A DNA stretch of 64,000 bases. Origin: Imperialibacter roseus. GTDB taxonomy: Bacteria > Bacteroidota > Bacteroidia > Cytophagales > Cyclobacteriaceae. Shown piece after piece: positions 60,042 through 64,000 of the stretch (within the stretch, counting starts at the first letter, position 1; each line of letters starts with the position of its first letter). The DNA lies in the NCBI RefSeq assembly GCF_032999765.1, contig NZ_CP136051.1:5412501-5476500 (forward strand), given 5' to 3'. The notes beneath the pieces are model-generated. The model was not told the origin of the DNA. It was given only the letters and a program-made list of their open reading frames with translations, and did not search any database. Both the position numbers and the translations under genes were made by a program.

Positions 60042-60926
60042 ATGCAAACCTCTGAAGAACTAAAATCCATCGTTCGGGAAAAATACAGCAAGATTGCCGA
60101 ACAAGACATCGCTGTGAACCAATCATCATGCTGCGGAGCAGGCGGATCGTCTACCGAAGTGTATAACATAATGACCGACGACTATACCGGACTGCAGGGC
60201 TATGCTCAGGAAGCCGATCTTGGCTTGGGATGCGGGCTTCCTACACAATTTGCTAAAATCCAAAAAGGAGATACGGTTATTGACTTAGGATCTGGTGCTG
60301 GAAACGACTGCTTTGTGGCCCGGCATGAAACCGGCGAAACTGGCAAAGTAATCGGTATTGATTTTACCGACGCCATGATCAGAAAGGCACGAGCCAATGC
60401 AGAAAAACTGGGTTACAACAACGTGGAGTTCCGCCAGGGTGATATTGAAGAAATGCCCGCTTCAGACAATGCTGCGGACGTTATAGTCAGCAACTGTGTA
60501 CTTAACCTTGTCCCCAACAAACAAAACGTTATCAAAGAAATATACCGGGTGCTGAAGCCAGGAGGCCATTTCAGTATTTCAGACATTGTGTTGGTAGGCG
60601 ACTTGCCAAAAGCTCTTCAGGAGGATGCTGAAATGTATGCTGGTTGCGTAGCTGGTGCTATTCAAAAGGATGAGTACCTGGGATATATCAGCGAAATGGG
60701 ATTTGAAAATATCACCGTGCAAAAAGAAAAAGCGATTGTGATACCCAATGATATATTGAGTAAGTATCTTTCTTCAGCCGAAATAAATGCTTTTAATAAT
60801 GGACAAACAGGGATTTTTAGCGTTACGGTCTTTGCCCAAAAGCCTGGCAAATCAGTTAAAATAGCTGTAGTAACAATGGATAAGCTTCCTGCCAATGCCT
60901 GTGCTCCTGGCTCGGGCTGCTGCTAA
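60042..60926 (+). CDS. arsM: Arsenite S-adenosylmethionine methyltransferase
   Basis: Methylates arsenite to volatile or less toxic methylated arsenicals in the cytoplasm. It has 294 residues. The SAM site is TVIDLGSGAGNDCFVA, and the acceptor loop GLGCGLPTQFAKIQ and VSNCVLNLVPNKQN supply conserved cysteines of ArsM. The N-terminal SSCCGAGGSS and C-terminal NACAPGSGCC are cysteine-rich tails common in bacterial forms. All key cysteines are present, so it should be active. arsC starts 28 bases after its stop codon, so the two share a transcript. Confidence 0.94.
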   Translation: MQTSEELKSIVREKYSKIAEQDIAVNQSSCCGAGGSSTEVYNIMTDDYTGLQGYAQEADLGLGCGLPTQFAKIQKGDTVIDLGSGAGNDCFVARHETGETGKVIGIDFTDAMIRKARANAEKLGYNNVEFRQGDIEEMPASDNAADVIVSNCVLNLVPNKQNVIKEIYRVLKPGGHFSISDIVLVGDLPKALQEDAEMYAGCVAGAIQKDEYLGYISEMGFENITVQKEKAIVIPNDILSKYLSSAEINAFNNGQTGIFSVTVFAQKPGKSVKIAVVTMDKLPANACAPGSGCC

Positions 60927-60954
60927 TCATATTTACAAAATCAAGACAAAACGA

Positions 60955-61566
60955 ATGTCACTACTGCCCAAAATAGAAGCCCGCATTAAGACATTGCCGG
61001 TCGACAGTATTCCTTTGGAAAGAAAGGAATTACTCAAGTTATTAATCGACTATGTGCAAGACAAAAAAAACGAGGGGGTAGTGCCCCGGCTCAATTTCAT
61101 CTGTACCCATAATTCCCGGCGCAGTCAGCTATCGCAAATATGGGCCAAAACAGCAGCGAACCACTTTGGCGTTGACGTTGAAACGTTCTCCGGCGGTGTG
61201 GAAGTCACTGCGTTTAACGAAAGGGCAGTGGCAGCCATTCAACGAGCAGGTTTTAAAGTCACTAAAAAAGCGAATGGCAGTAATCCTATTTACTTCGTTT
61301 CTAACCAGGCGACAGGCGACCCCATTACCGCCTTTTCAAAAGTCTACGACGATCCCGCCAACCCACATACCGGATTTGCAGCGGTAATGACTTGTTCAGA
61401 TGCCGACGAAAACTGTCCTTTCATACCGGGCGCTGAAGCCCGGTTGACGATTAGGTACGAAGACCCAAAAGCGTTTGACAATACACCAGAGGAGGCTGCC
61501 AGGTACGACGAGCGCTCCCGGCAAATCGCTACTGAAATGTGCTATGTGTTTTCGGAGATAAAATAA
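60955..61566 (+). CDS. arsC: Low-molecular-weight-phosphatase-like arsenate reductase
   Basis: Reduces arsenate to arsenite, the substrate of ArsM. From ATG 60955 it is 203 residues. The PTP loop is FICTHNSRRSQLSQ, with the catalytic cysteine in CTHNSRR (Cx5R). The C-terminal region has AVMTCSDADENCPFIPGAEA, which supplies the resolving cysteines expected for thioredoxin-linked enzymes, and RLTIRYEDPKAFDNTPEEAA is typical of the Bacteroidota branch. The upstream in-frame start at 60895 would overlap arsM and is not needed. Confidence 0.9.
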   Translation: MSLLPKIEARIKTLPVDSIPLERKELLKLLIDYVQDKKNEGVVPRLNFICTHNSRRSQLSQIWAKTAANHFGVDVETFSGGVEVTAFNERAVAAIQRAGFKVTKKANGSNPIYFVSNQATGDPITAFSKVYDDPANPHTGFAAVMTCSDADENCPFIPGAEARLTIRYEDPKAFDNTPEEAARYDERSRQIATEMCYVFSEIK

Positions 61567-61647
61567 GCTTTTCCGATAGATACTGACCAACGGGAAAATT
61601 GGGTGGTTGCGCCTGATTTTATATTTTCGCAGCAAACCAAACACAAC

Positions 61648-62100
61648 ATGAACAAGACTATTCTTTTTTCCGGGTTGCTATTTTTTACCCTGATTGGTTG
61701 CAAACACCGGGTAGTTGTAGATGCGCCAGCTATTTTAAGACATTCTCCGGAGGAAGTAGAGGCCATTTTAGGCAAACCAGATAGTACTTATGCCACCGAG
61801 ACACTTGCAGGCCCCGCTCTCGCACAGCATTTCAGGATGTATAATGTGGAGGTGGAGTATGTAGACAACAAAGCCAGCTACATTTCTGTAAAAGGCCCTC
61901 ATGGGCTCCCATTTTCAGAAGAAGCACTAGAGGCTTTCAATGCAAAAGCCTTGGGGGAACCCACCAAGTCGGCGGATGAAAAGGTGCTGCGCTGGATAAA
62001 AATGCAGGCGCCAATTGAAGCCATTAGCTTCGCAGCCACACACTACGACAGCCTGCAGAATGTAGACAATTTTACTGTCACTATTATTGGAAGGAAATAG
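61648..62100 (+). CDS. Small lipoprotein of unknown function
   Basis: A 150-residue exported lipoprotein starting at ATG 61648. Signal MNKTILFSGLLFFTLIGC puts the lipid cysteine at residue 18. The mature part contains HSPEEVEAILGKPDSTYATE, a pattern like the SmpA/BamE fold (a short helix followed by GKPD and strands), and ends in VDNFTVTIIGRK. It follows arsC by about 80 bases but has no evident link with arsenic. It is closed by a very strong terminator. Confidence 0.68.
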   Translation: MNKTILFSGLLFFTLIGCKHRVVVDAPAILRHSPEEVEAILGKPDSTYATETLAGPALAQHFRMYNVEVEYVDNKASYISVKGPHGLPFSEEALEAFNAKALGEPTKSADEKVLRWIKMQAPIEAISFAATHYDSLQNVDNFTVTIIGRK

Positions 62101-62121
62101 GTAAAATTGCGACGAAAGACT

Positions 62122-62166
62122 ATTAAACGAGAAAAGGGGAGCTGAGCTCCCCTTTTCTCGTTTAAT
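62122..62166. terminator. Bidirectional terminator with 22-bp perfect arms
   Basis: A 45-base perfect inverted repeat with a single central base, holding AAAAGGGGAGCT and its complement. It separates the plus-strand lipoprotein gene from the convergent TonB-dependent receptor at 62217. Confidence 0.9.
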
Positions 62167-62216
62167 GATTTCTATCCCAACTGTGGGCCGTTAAACTGCA
62201 CTGCCCAAATAACATA

Positions 62217-64000
62217 TTAGAAAGTGTAGGTATACTTTAGAGAGAAGAGTCTTTGCGGCATGTATAGCGAGAACAACTCCTCCTGATCACCAAACTTATA
62301 CACCTGCTGATCTTTTGCGTTAAGCAGGTTCTTTGCTGATAGGCTTAGCGCTGACTGGCGGCTTCCTCCAAACTGCTGTGTCACGTTCAGGTTCAGGCTA
62401 TTGAATGGCTTTTGATAAACGTCAGGAATATTAGATATGCCGATGAAAGTGATTGTTTCGCCCTGCACATTGTAAGACAAGTTCGTAGAAAAACCAATTT
62501 CATCATTTTGATACAACAGGTAAGCGTTTACGACATAGGGCGATTGCCCGGTCATTTCTCTGTAAAGTTTTACAGAAGATGCATCGCCACCTTTGTAGCT
62601 CACTTCACTGTCGTATTCGGTTTGCCCCTGCTCACTTACCGTTACTGTCTTTCTGTTAACCCGTGAGGCCACAATCGACACGTTAGATCCTATTGAGAAG
62701 TTCTGCAAAGCAGGAGTGATAAAGCTCAGGTCTTTCCTTACTTCAAACTCTGCACCATACACCTGGGCTTCGCCCACATTCCTTGGCTTTAGCTGACCGG
62801 GATTGTTAGGGAAGAAAACCAATGCGATGTGGTCAGTAAAGTCTTTATAAAAAACTGATGCAGATACCATTTCGCCTGGGGTGAAGAAATACTCCCACCT
62901 CAAGTCATAGTTGAGTATTTGTGCCTGCTTCAGGTCCAAATTACCCGAGAATTGTATTCTGGTGATAGGGTCTTCGATAAACGCCGAAGACTTCTCCTTG
63001 AAAGACGGCCGTGCCAGTGTTTTGTTGAATGAAGCTCTCAGGTTCATATTTTCCTGTAGCGCATATACAAAATTCAAAGACGGCAGCAGGTTAGTTTTGT
63101 CCAATGTTTTGGTGTTGTTTTCAAGCTGGCTGGAGTTGTCCTCGTTTAGCCTGACCCCAGTATAGAACATCTTGACATTTTCCACTCTCACACCATAAAT
63201 TGATTTCAACTTGCTAGTGATATTCATTTCGTTCATCACATAAGCTGCATATGTGGACTGGCTACCATCGTAGTTGTTGTATGCGTTGCTGTTGTTTTGA
63301 ATATAAAGCCCACCGGGGTTTTCTACAGAATACAGGTTAGGATTCGTTAACAACCAGTTTGGGTCATTCTGTTTAACCTCAAAAGTGGAAATAGGCGCAT
63401 AGTTAAAAGAGTTAACAGTGAACTCTCTCCACTTGAAGGCAACCATGCCTCCGGCCTTCAGCTTATTGTTGTCGTTTAGCTCGTAAACCAAGTCAGCCTT
63501 GAAGCTTTCATTCGTTTCTTTCAATTCTCTCCAGAACCTGTTAATCGTTCCGCCGTTCTTAAAAGCGAATTCTCCATCGTCTTCATTGATTCGGGTATCA
63601 CGATAGTCCGGATCTGAAATTCCTGAAACCAACAGCGAATTCGTCCAATCCACCCTCAGTTTACCAAACTGATGCTTGCCGTACAAGATATTGTTGGTCA
63701 TCTGGCGTTGCGTATAGGCCAGGATATCATTATGGACAAGGGTAGGGTTATTTAGGGTAGTGAAGTCTATTTCACGATCCAGCGCTGTACTTACACCATT
63801 CTGTGTGTGGAAGATGTTGGTTCCAATAGTGTGATTATCCACTTTGGCTGCCAGTGTTCCCAATGCACTCCAAAGCACGTTATTGGTGCTCAAATCGCCT
63901 GCGGCCGTAAAGTCTCTCTCAAGACTAACCTCGGCAGAAGTACGGTCTTTTTCAAAACGCTTTCTTGCGAAGCCTTCGTAAAAAGTGTTAGTGTTGGTGT
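62217..64000 (-). CDS. TonB-dependent receptor, N-terminus outside the window
   Basis: The C-terminal barrel portion of an outer-membrane TonB-dependent receptor. The reading stays open to base 64000, so the plug domain and signal peptide lie beyond the right edge. Strand blocks typical of the barrel are NLRASFNKTLARPSFKEKS, YDLRWEYFFTPGEMVSASVF, YGAEFEVRKDLSFITPALQN and the final RLFSLKYTYTF, whose terminal Phe is the outer-membrane signal. The RPSFKE region resembles the TonB-dependent receptor branch that carries carboxypeptidase-like N-terminal domains. Substrate unknown. Confidence 0.9.
   Translation of the reverse strand, partial: TNTNTFYEGFARKRFEKDRTSAEVSLERDFTAAGDLSTNNVLWSALGTLAAKVDNHTIGTNIFHTQNGVSTALDREIDFTTLNNPTLVHNDILAYTQRQMTNNILYGKHQFGKLRVDWTNSLLVSGISDPDYRDTRINEDDGEFAFKNGGTINRFWRELKETNESFKADLVYELNDNNKLKAGGMVAFKWREFTVNSFNYAPISTFEVKQNDPNWLLTNPNLYSVENPGGLYIQNNSNAYNNYDGSQSTYAAYVMNEMNITSKLKSIYGVRVENVKMFYTGVRLNEDNSSQLENNTKTLDKTNLLPSLNFVYALQENMNLRASFNKTLARPSFKEKSSAFIEDPITRIQFSGNLDLKQAQILNYDLRWEYFFTPGEMVSASVFYKDFTDHIALVFFPNNPGQLKPRNVGEAQVYGAEFEVRKDLSFITPALQNFSIGSNVSIVASRVNRKTVTVSEQGQTEYDSEVSYKGGDASSVKLYREMTGQSPYVVNAYLLYQNDEIGFSTNLSYNVQGETITFIGISNIPDVYQKPFNSLNLNVTQQFGGSRQSALSLSAKNLLNAKDQQVYKFGDQEELFSLYMPQRLFSLKYTYTF

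Overview
The window is a 64 kb piece of a Bacteroidota chromosome, most likely a gliding or formerly gliding member of the Cytophagales. The sequence itself supports this: a complete gldK-gldL-gldM-gldN cluster preceded by a PorP/SprF gene, an SprE/PorW lipoprotein, a protein with a type IX secretion (T9SS) type A C-terminal sorting domain, DUF4249 and DUF6503 lipoproteins, a sodium-pump decarboxylase operon, and boxes resembling the Bacteroidota promoter (TTTG ... TAnnTTTG). No tRNA, rRNA, CRISPR array, transposase or integrase was seen. The genes at both edges are cut: thrA on the left and a TonB-dependent receptor on the right.

Layout. 1-5.7 kb: bifunctional aspartokinase/homoserine dehydrogenase, two tandem DUF4249 lipoproteins, a DUF6503 lipoprotein and a scramblase-like protein. 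5.7-9.7 kb: an accessory patch made of a YefM-YoeB toxin-antitoxin pair, a T9SS-sorted secreted protein and a second RelE/ParE-type pair whose toxin has a nonsense mutation. Two short pieces of the 3' end of oadB lie between these cassettes, both in the same orientation as the intact oadB that follows. This is the most unusual structure in the window. 9.7-13.1 kb: oadG-oadA-oadB, encoding a membrane decarboxylase with a divergent carboxyltransferase. 13.3-17.1 kb: a twin-ATPase ABC protein, RsgA and a beta-propeller lipoprotein. 17.2-20.6 kb: an ECF sigma / anti-sigma / adhesin-like / two-barrel operon. 20.7-22.1 kb: a methyltransferase and a UbiA-like membrane protein.

22.2-29.1 kb: M23 peptidase, bactofilin, AtpZ, a small membrane protein and ATP synthase subunits a, c, b, delta, alpha and gamma (beta and epsilon are absent). 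29.2-35.9 kb: sprE, PBP1A and uvrC, tightly packed, with uvrC broken by a frameshift. 35.9-41.5 kb: the T9SS/gliding motor and PorP. 41.6-46.9 kb: HemD, DUF4271, a BamA-like barrel, HemW and a small protein. 46.9-50.8 kb: LytS/LytTR two-component pair, NDH-2 and a small exported protein. 50.9-58.5 kb: UvrA, a lytic transglycosylase, an epimerase, a coiled-coil exported protein and release factor 3. 58.5-59.6 kb: a decayed AbiEii-type module and a DinB protein. 59.7-61.6 kb: an arsenic cluster (ArsR, ArsM, ArsC) with two copies of a likely ArsR operator. 61.6-64 kb: a small lipoprotein and the TonB-dependent receptor.

How they fit together. SprE, GldK-N and PorP belong to the same secretion machine, which would export the T9SS protein at 6.5-8.6 kb. 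PBP1A, the M23 peptidase, bactofilin and the lytic transglycosylase act on or organise peptidoglycan. The oad operon and the ATP synthase are both ion-gradient machines, with NDH-2 feeding electrons to quinone. UvrA and UvrC belong to one repair pathway, so the uvrC frameshift matters for whether that pathway works in this strain.
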